From JBKJZO01 sp046715235 (GTDB lineage: Bacteria; Actinomycetota; Actinomycetes; BP-191): a stretch of DNA of 23,929 nucleotides. Positions 1 to 8,630 of the stretch are shown piece after piece; the first letter of the stretch is position 1; each line of letters opens with the position of its first letter. The notes beneath the pieces were generated by a model. It was not told the DNA's origin and did not search any database. It saw nothing but the letters and a program-made list of their open reading frames with translations. The stretch is from contig JBKJZO010000016.1 in NCBI GenBank assembly GCA_046715235.1, positions 1 through 23,929 on the forward strand. Direction: 5' to 3'. A program made the position numbers and the translations under genes.

Positions 1-113
1 GGTGGGAACAGCTCGTCCGGGTGGTCCACGCGGTAGCCGGCGGCGAACCGCTCGTACCACTCGCGCTGCTCGGACTCCGGCGCGGTGTCGATCGACCACT
101 CGGTGATCTCCAT
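1..113 (-). CDS. Hypothetical protein, N-terminal 37 codons only
   Basis: This is an open frame on the minus strand that starts with ATG at 113 and runs off the left edge of the window. The visible N-terminus begins MEITEWSIDT and goes on with an acidic, Trp/Tyr-containing stretch that looks like ordinary coding sequence. It is divergent from recO with about 70 bases between the two starts, so both promoters must lie in 114-182. The N-terminus resembles those of some actinobacterial GNAT-type proteins, but too little is visible to assign a family. Confidence refers to a gene being present, not to its function. Confidence 0.5.
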   Translation of the reverse strand, partial: MEITEWSIDTAPESEQREWYERFAAGYRVDHPDELFP

Positions 114-170
114 GGTGTGTTCATAGCGTTCGGGTCGCGTGGCGGCCATCGGATATCGACGGCGGCGGGC

Positions 171-182
171 GACAATGGGCGG
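171..182 (+). promoter_or_regulatory. Candidate leaderless -10 box for recO
   Basis: GACAAT at 171-176 is followed by six bases and then the GTG start of recO at 183. No Shine-Dalgarno sequence precedes the GTG. A -10 box six to seven bases before a start codon is the usual layout of a leaderless actinobacterial transcript. No convincing -35 box is visible, so this is inference from spacing. Confidence 0.35.
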
Positions 183-905
183 GTGACCCTGTACCGCGAC
201 GAGGGCGTCGTCCTGCGCACCCAGAAGCTGGGCGAGGCCGACCGGATCGTCACGATGCTGACCCGGCGGCATGGCAAGATCCGCGCGGTCGGCAAGGGCG
301 TCCGGCGTACCAAGAGCAAGTTCGGCTCGAGTCTGGAGCCGTTCACGCACGTCGACGTGCAGTGCTACCTCGGCCGCGAGCTCGACATCGTCACGCAAGC
401 CCAGATCCTGTCCACGCACGCTGCCCTCACCGCCGACTACCCGCGTTACACCGCGGCGACGGCGATGCTCGAGACCGCCGACCGCTTCAGCGAAGAACGT
501 GAGCCGGCACTGCGCCTTTTCCTGCTGCTCACCTCCGCGCTGAAGTCTCTCGACGCCGGCGAGCACGACTCGTCGCTGGTGCTCGACGCGTTCGTCCTGC
601 GCACGTTGTCGATCAGCGGCTACGCGCCCGGGCTCGACGACTGCGCGCGCTGCGGCGCCCCCGGCCCGCACCGGAGCTTTCACGTGTCGTCGGGTGGCTC
701 GGTCTGCAAGAGTTGCCGCCCCCCTGGGTCCGCCTCGCCTTCGCCCGCGTCGATCACGTTGATGAGGGCGTTGATGGACGGCGACTGGGTGTACGCCGAC
801 GCGTCCGACCCGCGCAACCGGCGCGAGGCCTCCGGGCTGGTGAGCGCCTATCTCGAATGGCATCTCGACCGGCGACTGCGGTCACTGCAACTGGTGGAGC
901 GGTAG
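183..905 (+). CDS. recO: DNA repair protein RecO
   Basis: RecO is the RecF-pathway mediator that helps load RecA on SSB-coated single-stranded DNA and anneals strands. The 240-residue product is of normal length. It opens with the family's N-terminal OB-fold pattern (MTLYRDEGVVLRTQKLGEAD) and the basic KGVRRTKSKFG stretch at about 38-48, followed by an alpha-helical domain. The zinc site is complete: Cys154 and Cys157, then Cys175 and Cys178. The frame stays open upstream to position 21, but homology starts at the GTG at 183, so I chose that start. The stop codon touches the TTG start of uppS, which makes an operon with uppS and the VOC gene. This recO-uppS pair is conserved in actinobacteria. 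Confidence 0.95.
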   Translation: MTLYRDEGVVLRTQKLGEADRIVTMLTRRHGKIRAVGKGVRRTKSKFGSSLEPFTHVDVQCYLGRELDIVTQAQILSTHAALTADYPRYTAATAMLETADRFSEEREPALRLFLLLTSALKSLDAGEHDSSLVLDAFVLRTLSISGYAPGLDDCARCGAPGPHRSFHVSSGGSVCKSCRPPGSASPSPASITLMRALMDGDWVYADASDPRNRREASGLVSAYLEWHLDRRLRSLQLVER

Positions 906-1697
906 TTGGCTCGTCGTCTCGCGCCGATCGCGCCGAAGCCGCACCCCTCGGGTGCGAAGCCGCCGCGCATCGACCGCAGGCTCGTGCCCAAGCACGTGGC
1001 GCTGGTCATGGACGGCAATGGCCGTTGGGCGAAAGAGCGCGGGCTCCCACGCACCAAGGGTCATGAGGCGGGGGAGCACTCGCTGTTCGACTGCGTCGAA
1101 GGCGCGATCGAGATCGGCGTGCAGTGGCTGTCGGCTTACGCGTTCTCGACTGAGAACTGGAAACGCTCGCCCGAAGAGGTGCGTTTCCTGATGGGTTTCA
1201 ACGAAGACGTGCTGGTACGGCGGCGCGACGAGATGCACGCGCTCGGCGTACGAGTGCGGTGGGCCGGGCAGCGAAAACGCCTGTGGTCCAACGTGATTCG
1301 CCGCCTCGAAGAGGCCGAGGAACTCACCCGCCACAACAAGGTCCTGACGTTGACCATGTGCGTCAACTACGGCGGCCGGGCCGAGATCGCCGACGCCGCC
1401 CGGCGCATCGCCGACGACGTCGCCAGCGGGCGGCTCGACCCGGGCAAGGTCAGCGAGAAGACGATCGCGCGCTACCTCGACGAGCCCGACATGCCCGACG
1501 TCGACCTTTTCATCCGCTCGTCCGGTGAGCAGCGAATCAGCAACTTCCTGCTCTGGCAGTCTGCGTACGCCGAACTCGCGTTCGTCGACACTCTCTGGCC
1601 CGACTTCGACCGTCGCCAGCTGTGGCGGGCGATCGAGCAGTACGCCGCGCGGGACCGCCGCTATGGCGCGGTCGACCCCGAGATGCCCGCCGTATGA
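906..1697 (+). CDS. uppS: Isoprenyl transferase (cis-prenyl/decaprenyl diphosphate synthase)
   Basis: This cis-prenyltransferase condenses isopentenyl diphosphate units onto an allylic diphosphate to make the polyprenyl phosphate carrier for peptidoglycan and other envelope glycans. The 263-residue protein has the catalytic MDGNGRWA motif (Asp36), the LSAYAFSTENWKR segment, and the C-terminal IRSSGEQRISNFLLWQ block that binds diphosphate and magnesium. The N-terminal extension HPSGAKPP is typical of actinobacterial orthologues. The TTG start lies immediately after the recO stop, so translation is probably coupled. The 3' end overlaps the next gene by four bases (ATGA). Product chain length (C50 or C55) cannot be read from the sequence. 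Confidence 0.93.
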   Translation: MARRLAPIAPKPHPSGAKPPRIDRRLVPKHVALVMDGNGRWAKERGLPRTKGHEAGEHSLFDCVEGAIEIGVQWLSAYAFSTENWKRSPEEVRFLMGFNEDVLVRRRDEMHALGVRVRWAGQRKRLWSNVIRRLEEAEELTRHNKVLTLTMCVNYGGRAEIADAARRIADDVASGRLDPGKVSEKTIARYLDEPDMPDVDLFIRSSGEQRISNFLLWQSAYAELAFVDTLWPDFDRRQLWRAIEQYAARDRRYGAVDPEMPAV

Positions 1698-2068
1698 CGT
1701 GGCTGCAGCACGTCAACATCGTCGTTCCGCCGGGACAGACCAAGAGCGCCATGAGGTTCTACACCGGCATCTTTGGCCTCACGCCGATACCCAAGCCGGT
1801 CGGCACCGATCGGTCGCAAGGCGGCTGGCTGAGCCTCGACGGTCACCAGCAGATCCACATCTCCGAGCGCGACGGCCCCCGCAACGCTGACGCGCACTTC
1901 GCGATCGTCGTACGCGACTTCGACTCCACCCGGGCGCGCATCGCGGCTGCGGCTGCGCCGTGGACCGACCAGGAGGACATTTTCGGGGGCCGGCGCGGGT
2001 TCACCCGTGACTCCGCAGGCAACCGCGTCGAAGTACTGGAGGCGTCGGGCGAGCTGGCCGAGAGTTAG
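1694..2068 (+). CDS. VOC/glyoxalase-fold protein
   Basis: The 124-residue protein has one vicinal-oxygen-chelate module in two beta-alpha-beta-beta-beta halves. The first half starts LQHVNIVVPPG with a long loop containing the ISERD segment; the second starts DAHFAIVVRD and ends with the usual DSAGNRVEV signature. Candidate metal ligands are His6, His55, His68 and Glu113. The family includes dioxygenases, glyoxalases and resistance proteins, and substrate cannot be inferred. Its ATG overlaps the uppS stop (ATGA), so it is the third gene of the recO operon. It has no obvious functional tie to RecO or UppS. Confidence 0.85.
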   Translation: MTWLQHVNIVVPPGQTKSAMRFYTGIFGLTPIPKPVGTDRSQGGWLSLDGHQQIHISERDGPRNADAHFAIVVRDFDSTRARIAAAAAPWTDQEDIFGGRRGFTRDSAGNRVEVLEASGELAES

Positions 2069-2089
2069 CGGAGCGCCCTGCTGGCCGGT

Positions 2090-2191
2090 TGCGTGACGCA
2101 GAAACGCCGTATGTGCGGTGTGTCTCCGTCACCGACGCATGCCGGGGTGGGTCCATAGAGCCATCTCGCGGATGCGTGACGCAGACACGCC
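2090..2191. repeat. Three-armed inverted/direct repeat between convergent genes
   Basis: The 19-base unit TGCGTGACGCAGAAACGCC (2090-2108) recurs at 2173-2191 with one change (18 of 19 identical). A related unit lies in opposite orientation at about 2116-2139. The first and middle arms fold into a long hairpin: 2094-2109 pairs with 2116-2131 in 14 of 16 positions, counting one G-T, around loop TATGTG, and TGCG 2090-2093 can pair with CGCA 2136-2139. The third arm could replace the first in the same pairing. It lies between the VOC gene and the convergent GGDEF gene, and the last arm touches the latter's stop codon. It may act as a terminator for both, but no U-tract is present. Confidence 0.7.
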
Positions 2192-4255
2192 CTAGTCGAG
2201 TGACTGCAACGGGATCGTGTCGAGCCCGCGGACGATCGCGTCGAAGCGCGACTGCTCGTGACCCGCGTCGCCGATGACCGACGCGAACACCGCTACGACC
2301 TGCGGGTCGAACTGGCTGCCGGCGCAGCGCCGCAGCTCTTCGAGCGCTCCCGCCGCCGCGACCGGTCGGGCGAAGGGGCGGTACGACGTCAGCGCGACGA
2401 AGGCGTCGCATACCGCGATGATCCGCGAGCCCAGCGGGATCGCGTCCCCGGCCAGCCGGTCGGGGTAACCGGTGCCGTCGAAGCACTCGTTCGCGGAGCG
2501 GACGAGCTTCGCGGCGTACGACAGTGCCGGCGCCGCGGCGAGGATGCGTTCGCCGATGACGGAGTGCCGGCGTACGAACGCCCACTCGTCGGGTGTCAGC
2601 TCTCCGGCCTTGTCGAGGATGTCGTCGGGCACGCCGACCTTGCCGATGTCGTGCAGCTCGGCGGCCTGGCGCACCAGCTTGCGCTCCTCGCCGACCATGC
2701 CCATCCGCTCGGCGACGGTGTCGGCCAGGTCGGCGACCATCCGGAACCGGTCACTGAGATCGGGGTGGCGCTCGTAGAGCGCCCGCAGCAGAACGTCCTT
2801 GGTCTGCTTGTCGGCTGACCGGCGGCCATCGCTCTTCTGCGCGTACATGCGCTGGTCGACGATGTGCAGCGCCTCGGCCGGGTCGGTCGACTCGATCGGG
2901 ATGAGGACAGAGCCGTACGACGCGTCGATCTCGAAGCCCTGACCCCGCTCGCGCAGGGCGGCGGAGGCGGCGGCGATGGTCGGATCCATGCCGTCGGGTC
3001 CGATCGGCGCTACGACGCAGAACTCGTCACCGCCGAGCCGGTACGCCGAACCACGGCCCGCCATCGCGTCCTGCAGGTTCTTGCCGAGACGGGTCAGCAG
3101 TGCGTCACCCGCCGAGTGCCCGAACGCGTCGTTGTAGTCCTTGAAGCCGTTGAGGTCGAACATCAGCAGCAGGGTCTGCCGTTCGAGGCTGGCATCGCGT
3201 ACGGCGTCAGCCAGGTCGGCCTTGAGCTTGCGGCGGTTGAACAGGCCGGTGAGTTGGTCGGTCGATGCCTGCTCGACGAGATCGCGCTGCGCGAACTGCT
3301 GCCCAACGAAGCCGATGATGAGCATCACCAGCGCGCCCAGGACAGTGATCACCGGCCACGTGCCGACGCCGTACATGAAGCCGAGTTTGTGCGGCGCGAC
3401 GGCGACGACGAGCCATTCGTTGGCGTTGCCCTCGACCTGCTCGAGCTGCTGGTACGACGCCCGCTTGCCGTCGATGTTCAGGGTGGCATCCGCGCGTGAG
3501 GCATCACGCAAACCCTCGAAACGGTCGTCGTGCGGCCGTCCCAGCGGCTGGTCACGCAACTGCGGGTAACGGCTGTCGATGACGACGCGGCCGCTGTGCC
3601 CGTCGACGACGACCACCGGGAACTGGCTACCGGCGACCGCGGTTTTCCGGAAGCTCTCGATCGTTGTCTCGAAGTGAACTATTGCTTTCTTGGTGCCGTC
3701 GGCCGTGGGCATCAGCGTCGAGTTCGACACGACCCACTCGCCGGTGTCGGGCGATTCGTACGGCGCCGCGTGGTAGACCGCTCCATGCGCCAAGGCGAAG
3801 GTCGGCGTGAAGAACGGCGCCTTCGCTTCTTGTAGCGACAAGTCGTCGATGGGGGCGACCTCGCCGCGAACGACGCGCGCGATCTCGTGGCCGTTGCGGT
3901 CGATGAAACACGCCTCGCCGATCGCGTCCGGGTAGAGCGTCTCCAGGTAGCCGAGCGCGGCGTTGATCTGCTTGATGTTCTCGCCGCCGCGGTTCAGCTT
4001 CGACGTTCTGTCACCGGGCTGGGCAAAGAACGCAGCGAACGCGGGGTTCTGCGCCGTGATGAGGTCGATGCTGCGAGCGCGGGCGAAGTGGTCCTGGAGC
4101 AGCTGCGCCTGCCCCGACGCGCGGTTGGCGAGGGCGCCGTCGAGCGCTGCGGTCGCCGAACCATGCGAGGCCATGCCGGCGCCGATACCGATGGGGAGCG
4201 CGGCGATGCCGATGGCCAGCGCGAGGTGCGACGCGCGCCGCAGTGCCACCGCCAT
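2192..4255 (-). CDS. Membrane GGDEF/HD-GYP cyclic-di-GMP protein
   Basis: This 687-residue membrane protein combines a cyclic-di-GMP synthase-type and a phosphodiesterase-type domain. Residues about 8-28 are a first transmembrane segment, 30-290 an extracytoplasmic CACHE-like sensor region, and about 298-318 a second transmembrane segment. The GGDEF domain (about 332-475) has an intact GGDEF motif at 408-412 and the FDLNGFKDYND metal/nucleotide segment near 366. There is no RxxD inhibitory site five residues upstream. The HD-GYP domain (about 490-660) keeps HD at 535-536, His564 and DGTGYP at 593-598, but the HHE motif reads Ala-Asn-Glu at 588-590. Phosphodiesterase activity may therefore be reduced or lost. 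ATG at 4255 follows a purine-rich GGGGGAAAGG ribosome site. Confidence 0.92.
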   Translation of the reverse strand: MAVALRRASHLALAIGIAALPIGIGAGMASHGSATAALDGALANRASGQAQLLQDHFARARSIDLITAQNPAFAAFFAQPGDRTSKLNRGGENIKQINAALGYLETLYPDAIGEACFIDRNGHEIARVVRGEVAPIDDLSLQEAKAPFFTPTFALAHGAVYHAAPYESPDTGEWVVSNSTLMPTADGTKKAIVHFETTIESFRKTAVAGSQFPVVVVDGHSGRVVIDSRYPQLRDQPLGRPHDDRFEGLRDASRADATLNIDGKRASYQQLEQVEGNANEWLVVAVAPHKLGFMYGVGTWPVITVLGALVMLIIGFVGQQFAQRDLVEQASTDQLTGLFNRRKLKADLADAVRDASLERQTLLLMFDLNGFKDYNDAFGHSAGDALLTRLGKNLQDAMAGRGSAYRLGGDEFCVVAPIGPDGMDPTIAAASAALRERGQGFEIDASYGSVLIPIESTDPAEALHIVDQRMYAQKSDGRRSADKQTKDVLLRALYERHPDLSDRFRMVADLADTVAERMGMVGEERKLVRQAAELHDIGKVGVPDDILDKAGELTPDEWAFVRRHSVIGERILAAAPALSYAAKLVRSANECFDGTGYPDRLAGDAIPLGSRIIAVCDAFVALTSYRPFARPVAAAGALEELRRCAGSQFDPQVVAVFASVIGDAGHEQSRFDAIVRGLDTIPLQSLD

Positions 4256-4274
4256 GTCGACCCTTTCCCCCTAA

Positions 4275-4301
4275 GGTGAAGCCTTTCCCGCCCGCTTCAC
4301 C
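4275..4301 (-). promoter_or_regulatory. Hairpin in the leader of the c-di-GMP gene
   Basis: GGTGAAGC (4275-4282) and GCTTCACC (4294-4301) form a perfect 8-bp inverted repeat around an 11-base loop. Read on the minus strand, the G-rich loop GGGCGGGAAAG is followed by the purine-rich tract that includes the ribosome binding site, 19 bases before the ATG. The hairpin sits in the 144-base gap between the DUF6703 stop and this gene. It could be a structured 5' leader element or a protein-binding palindrome. I cannot match it to a known riboswitch family by eye. Confidence 0.45.
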
Positions 4302-4399
4302 GTGAGCATCGACACACACCGTTCACGTCTATCCGGCCAATCGGCGCAATCGGCGTACCGCCGACGGGCGATCAGAGCACGTCGACGAGCGGCGGCAGC

Positions 4400-4726
4400 T
4401 CAGCGAACGGCGGTTATCGCCGCGGCGCACACCAGCACCGTGACGACCGCGACACGCAACAGACGAGCGGGTGGGGGCAGGGCGGGCCAGCTCAGATAGA
4501 GCAGCCAGACAGCCAGCACAGCGAGGACCAGCAGGCAGATCGAAGCCGCGGCGCCCTGCAGCAGCACTGCACCGGCTATGAGTCCTGCGACAGTGAGAAA
4601 CGGCACGGCCTTGGGCAGCATCGCGAGGAACACCAGGACCTTTGCGCTGCGCGTCTCGACGGAACGTCGCAGCGGCGATGCCCCAGGGGTGATGAAAGGC
4701 CGGGGCGGTCCGCCTGGTGCAGGCAC
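4400..4726 (-). CDS. DUF6703-like small membrane protein
   Basis: The 108-residue protein has a Pro-rich N-terminus, the block SPLRRSVETRSAKVLVFLAM, and three hydrophobic segments at about 41-57, 60-80 and 89-106. The signature VWLLYLSWPALPPPARLLR lies between the second and third. This layout matches the actinobacterial DUF6703 family, whose function is unknown. I chose the GTG at 4726 because GGAAGGAG stands seven bases upstream; the longer frame to 4960 overlaps the divergent ABM gene and does not look coding. It is transcribed divergently from the ABM gene, and the GGDEF gene follows it on the same strand after 144 bases. Confidence 0.8.
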   Translation of the reverse strand: MPAPGGPPRPFITPGASPLRRSVETRSAKVLVFLAMLPKAVPFLTVAGLIAGAVLLQGAAASICLLVLAVLAVWLLYLSWPALPPPARLLRVAVVTVLVCAAAITAVR

Positions 4727-4787
4727 AGTGGCTCCTTCCGTTACCGTTTCCTGGCCCGACCGATCCGGACCAGGGGAGTTGCCCGCG

Positions 4788-5174
4788 TTGCTCGTAGTCA
4801 CGAGGTTCACGATCGACGAGGCGGACGCCGAGAGTTTCGAGCAGCGATGCCGTACGGCGCTCGCCGCCCTCGCGGCGCGCCCAGGGTACCGGGGTGGCCG
4901 GATCGCCCGCGCGGTCGACGTACCGGAGAGCTGGTTGCTCATCTCCGAGTGGGACAACATCGGCAGCTACCGGCGCTCGCTCGGCGGGTTCGACGTCAAG
5001 ATGGCCGCGACGCCGTTGCTGGCTCAGGCAGCCGCCGAGCCGAGCGGGTACGAAGTGCTCTTCGAGGACGGTCCCGGTGCCGACTCGTCGATCCGGGTGA
5101 GTGATCGCGCGCGGGATGCCGCAACCGTCGGCGTAGGCGAAGTCGCTCTGGCTCCGGGGCGCGAGTCCGAGTAA
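4788..5174 (+). CDS. ABM-fold (antibiotic biosynthesis monooxygenase-like) protein
   Basis: The 128-residue product starts MLVVTRFTID and has the dimeric alpha/beta-barrel pattern of the ABM superfamily, with ARPGYRGGRIAR near 30-41, the strand SWLLISEWDN near 48-57, and the helix SYRRSLGGFDVKMA. The family covers quinone monooxygenases, heme-degrading enzymes and many orphan proteins; no substrate can be read here. The frame is open well upstream, but homology begins at the TTG at 4788, and GGGGAG at 4773-4778 is a good ribosome site for it. Residues after about 100 look like a poorly conserved tail. It precedes glyS on the same strand by 74 bases. Confidence 0.75.
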   Translation: MLVVTRFTIDEADAESFEQRCRTALAALAARPGYRGGRIARAVDVPESWLLISEWDNIGSYRRSLGGFDVKMAATPLLAQAAAEPSGYEVLFEDGPGADSSIRVSDRARDAATVGVGEVALAPGRESE

Positions 5175-5248
5175 GCGTCGCAAGGGGTCAGGCCGGTAGT
5201 GTTCGCTCGCTACTTACCGCCGACCGCCAGCCGGACTGGAGCCTTCAT

Positions 5249-6628
<1,380 letters not shown>

Positions 6629-6697
6629 CCGCACCCCAGTCTTGGTCTAGGCGTATCAGGTAGCTGGTGCGACGCTTTCCTCCGGGGGGACGAGTCC

Positions 6698-6713
6698 GAC
6701 TTCCGGAGGAGTC
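6698..6713 (+). promoter_or_regulatory. Ribosome binding site within a small hairpin
   Basis: A strong Shine-Dalgarno GGAGGAG at 6705-6711 lies five bases before ATG 6717. GACT (6698-6701) can pair with AGTC (6710-6713) and CC (6703-6704) with GG (6708-6709), so the ribosome site could be partly hidden. The stem is short and may be chance. Confidence 0.35.
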
Positions 6714-6716
6714 AGC

Positions 6717-7688
6717 ATGGCAACCCTCACGATGCTCGACCGCGGACAGGCACCCTCTGCAGAAACGGGACTGAAGGCCATTACCGTCGCGAGTAAGGCG
6801 GCGGGCACGCCGACGATCGGCGCATGGGCCTTCTACCTCGGCGGCAAGGGCCACAACGGCGGCCGCGGAACGACGTACACGAACGCTCTGCTCGACGTCC
6901 TGGAGGCACGCGGCGTGCGGCTGCTGCCGATCTACGTTGGCGCGCAGCGCGACCTTTCCCGCGCTCGCGGTGCCGCCGACGCGACAGACGCGATCCGGTT
7001 GACCCGCGAACTCGGTGACCGTAACGACATGCTTGTGGCGGACATCGAGCGGCACACGTCGGACAAGGACCCGGGCGCGGCTGTCCAGTACGTCAACGCG
7101 TGGACGGAAGCGCTGCACGCCGCGGGTTTCCGCTCGATGGTCTACGGCTCGTTCAACCTCGCTGCCGACCTCGGCAAGCGCGGTCAGCCGAAGCCCGACG
7201 CTGTCTGGGTCGCGCGGTTCAGGACGCACCAGCCGAAGCCGGGCTTTGACCCCCACCAGATACCGGGCGTAGGGAACGACGTGTTCGACAAGGCGGGGCA
7301 GCGGGCCTGGCAATACGCCGCGAAGTTCGCGGACAAGAAAGGCCAGCCCGAGATCGACTGCGTCATCGAGGGGATCAACGTCGATGTCAGCTCCGTCGAC
7401 GCCGACATCTTCGGACGCGCTGCCGGCGGCGGGCCGGTGATCGCAACCCATGCAACGCAACCCCAGCGCGCGGCCGCGCAGCCCCCGGCGCCGGGCCAGA
7501 ACCCCCGTCAGCACACCATCAAGCCCGGCGACATCTTGAGCAGGCTCGAGAAGACGTTTGGTCTGCCGCGCGGAAGCCTGTTCAAGGCCAACAAGGAAGT
7601 CCTCGACACCGCGGCGCGGGCGCGTGGCCTGCCCGACAGCGCCAACGGCGGCAAGATCTTCCCGGGCACCAAGATCACCATCCCGTAG
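6717..7688 (+). CDS. DUF1906/glycoside-hydrolase-like protein with C-terminal LysM-like domain
   Basis: The 323-residue protein has two parts. Residues about 30-230 look like a TIM-barrel, lysozyme-like domain of the DUF1906 (Rv2525c-like) type: a strand GAWAFYLGG, the acidic pair Asp109/Glu111 in MLVADIERHT, YGSFNLAADLG, WVARF, AWQY near 197-200, and a closing IDCVIEGINVDV. A Pro/Gln linker (about 245-265) leads to a LysM-like segment, HTIKPGDILSRLEKTFGLPR through GTKITIP, expected to bind peptidoglycan. A cell-wall role follows from this. No signal peptide is visible, which is odd for such a protein. The start is set by a near-perfect ribosome site. The family assignment is moderately secure. 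Confidence 0.72.
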   Translation: MATLTMLDRGQAPSAETGLKAITVASKAAGTPTIGAWAFYLGGKGHNGGRGTTYTNALLDVLEARGVRLLPIYVGAQRDLSRARGAADATDAIRLTRELGDRNDMLVADIERHTSDKDPGAAVQYVNAWTEALHAAGFRSMVYGSFNLAADLGKRGQPKPDAVWVARFRTHQPKPGFDPHQIPGVGNDVFDKAGQRAWQYAAKFADKKGQPEIDCVIEGINVDVSSVDADIFGRAAGGGPVIATHATQPQRAAAQPPAPGQNPRQHTIKPGDILSRLEKTFGLPRGSLFKANKEVLDTAARARGLPDSANGGKIFPGTKITIP

Positions 7689-7760
7689 GGCACCCGGTGC
7701 AATGGACGGATCACTAGTTGTCGCGCGCGGCATCACCGCGTCAGGCGAGCGACGCCGCCA

Positions 7761-8288
7761 TCACGGCTGCGCGGGAGCTGGACTACGCCGCCCGGTTGCG
7801 AGCCGCCACGGCCGTGCCACCAGGACGAAGACCGCGAGACCGACGGCCAGGGCGCCCCAGCCGGGCTGGAGCGAGATTGTGAGACTTCTCGGGGCTGGGT
7901 CGTAGGTCAAGGCGGAGCCAGGAAACAGAGTGAGTGGCCCGTGAACTGCTTTGTCCTTCGAAGCAGCCATTGCGCCGTCCGCCCAGCCGAGGGCCGCGAA
8001 GAATTCGATAAGTAACACAATGCTGGCCGCGCACAAGCCGGCAGTGGCGCCCGCGTTCCAGCGGGGACGCCGCGGGTCCAATGCGGGGCCGTCGGCAGCC
8101 ATTCTTCGGGTGCCGCCGAGCGCGGCGACGGCCGCGCGCGCCCCGCGCTGAGCGGAGGCGTCGAGCAGGTTGGCGCGCAACTCGCGGCGTAGATTGCGCC
8201 GTTGCCGTCGGGGCACCCCGCGCAGGTCGAGCCAGAAGCCGTAGGAGTAAACGGCGGCTTCGAGGCGCGCCCGGTCCATGACGTTCAC
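7761..8288 (-). CDS. HAAS-like membrane partner protein of PadR regulator
   Basis: The 175-residue protein has a cytoplasmic N-terminal helical domain (about 1-60, basic, with the DLRGVPRRQRRNLRRELRAN segment) that resembles the HAAS/DUF1700-type domain often encoded beside PadR regulators. Two transmembrane segments follow, at about 82-101 and 145-161, separated by a roughly 45-residue extracytoplasmic loop. The GTG start at 8288 overlaps the padR stop (GTGA) and has AGGAG seven bases upstream, so the two genes form one transcript with coupled translation. In such pairs the membrane protein is thought to link an envelope signal to the regulator; here that is inference. Confidence 0.75.
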   Translation of the reverse strand: MNVMDRARLEAAVYSYGFWLDLRGVPRRQRRNLRRELRANLLDASAQRGARAAVAALGGTRRMAADGPALDPRRPRWNAGATAGLCAASIVLLIEFFAALGWADGAMAASKDKAVHGPLTLFPGSALTYDPAPRSLTISLQPGWGALAVGLAVFVLVARPWRLATGRRSPAPAQP

Positions 8289-8623
8289 GGTTTGCTCCTG
8301 TTCGTCGTGAGGACTAGTCGCACCGACGCGACCAGGGAGTTCCAGACATCACCGGCGCGCGCCAGCTCGGCCGCGCCCAGTGACGTCAGCCGGTAGTACT
8401 TGCGGGCCGGGCCTGCGACTGACCGGACGAGCCGCGACTCGATCAGCGCCTGCGACTCCAGGCGAGTCAGGGCCGGGTAGACGGTGCCTTCGGCGAGCTC
8501 GTCGAAGCCGTGCTCCTGCAGCCGGACGACAAGCGAGTAGCCATAGTCATCCTGTTGTTCGATCAGGTGCAGCAGGAGGAGCGAGAGAACTCCCTTGAGC
8601 ATCTGTGGGTCGTGTCCTGGCAT
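8285..8623 (-). CDS. PadR family transcriptional regulator
   Basis: The 112-residue protein is a compact PadR-type repressor: an N-terminal winged helix (LKGVLSLLLLHLIEQQDDYG, GTVYPALTRLE, and the KYYRLTSLGAAEL wing) and a short C-terminal dimerisation helix. The start at ATG 8623 gives the usual MPGHDPQMLKG N-terminus. A strong promoter ends seven bases upstream, so the transcript seems leaderless; no Shine-Dalgarno is present. A longer frame to 8734 would run through the promoter and is rejected. It is co-transcribed with the membrane gene that overlaps its stop. The palindromic sequence in its promoter suggests self-repression. Confidence 0.88.
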   Translation of the reverse strand: MPGHDPQMLKGVLSLLLLHLIEQQDDYGYSLVVRLQEHGFDELAEGTVYPALTRLESQALIESRLVRSVAGPARKYYRLTSLGAAELARAGDVWNSLVASVRLVLTTNRSKP

Positions 8624-8630
8624 GCGCGGA

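Noticed and set aside
2258..2818. Plus-strand frame opposite the GGDEF/HD-GYP gene
   Set aside because: The HD-GYP domain is read in full on the minus strand and this frame shows no protein pattern.
5175..5248. Possible T-box leader for glyS
   Set aside because: The 74-base gap is too short and has no T-box core; glycyl T-boxes are mainly known from Firmicutes.
7748..7810. Plus-strand stretch ASDAAITAARELDYAARLR, reminiscent of a UVR motif
   Set aside because: It is short, has no start or continuation as a gene, and lies opposite the 3' end of the PadR-linked membrane gene.
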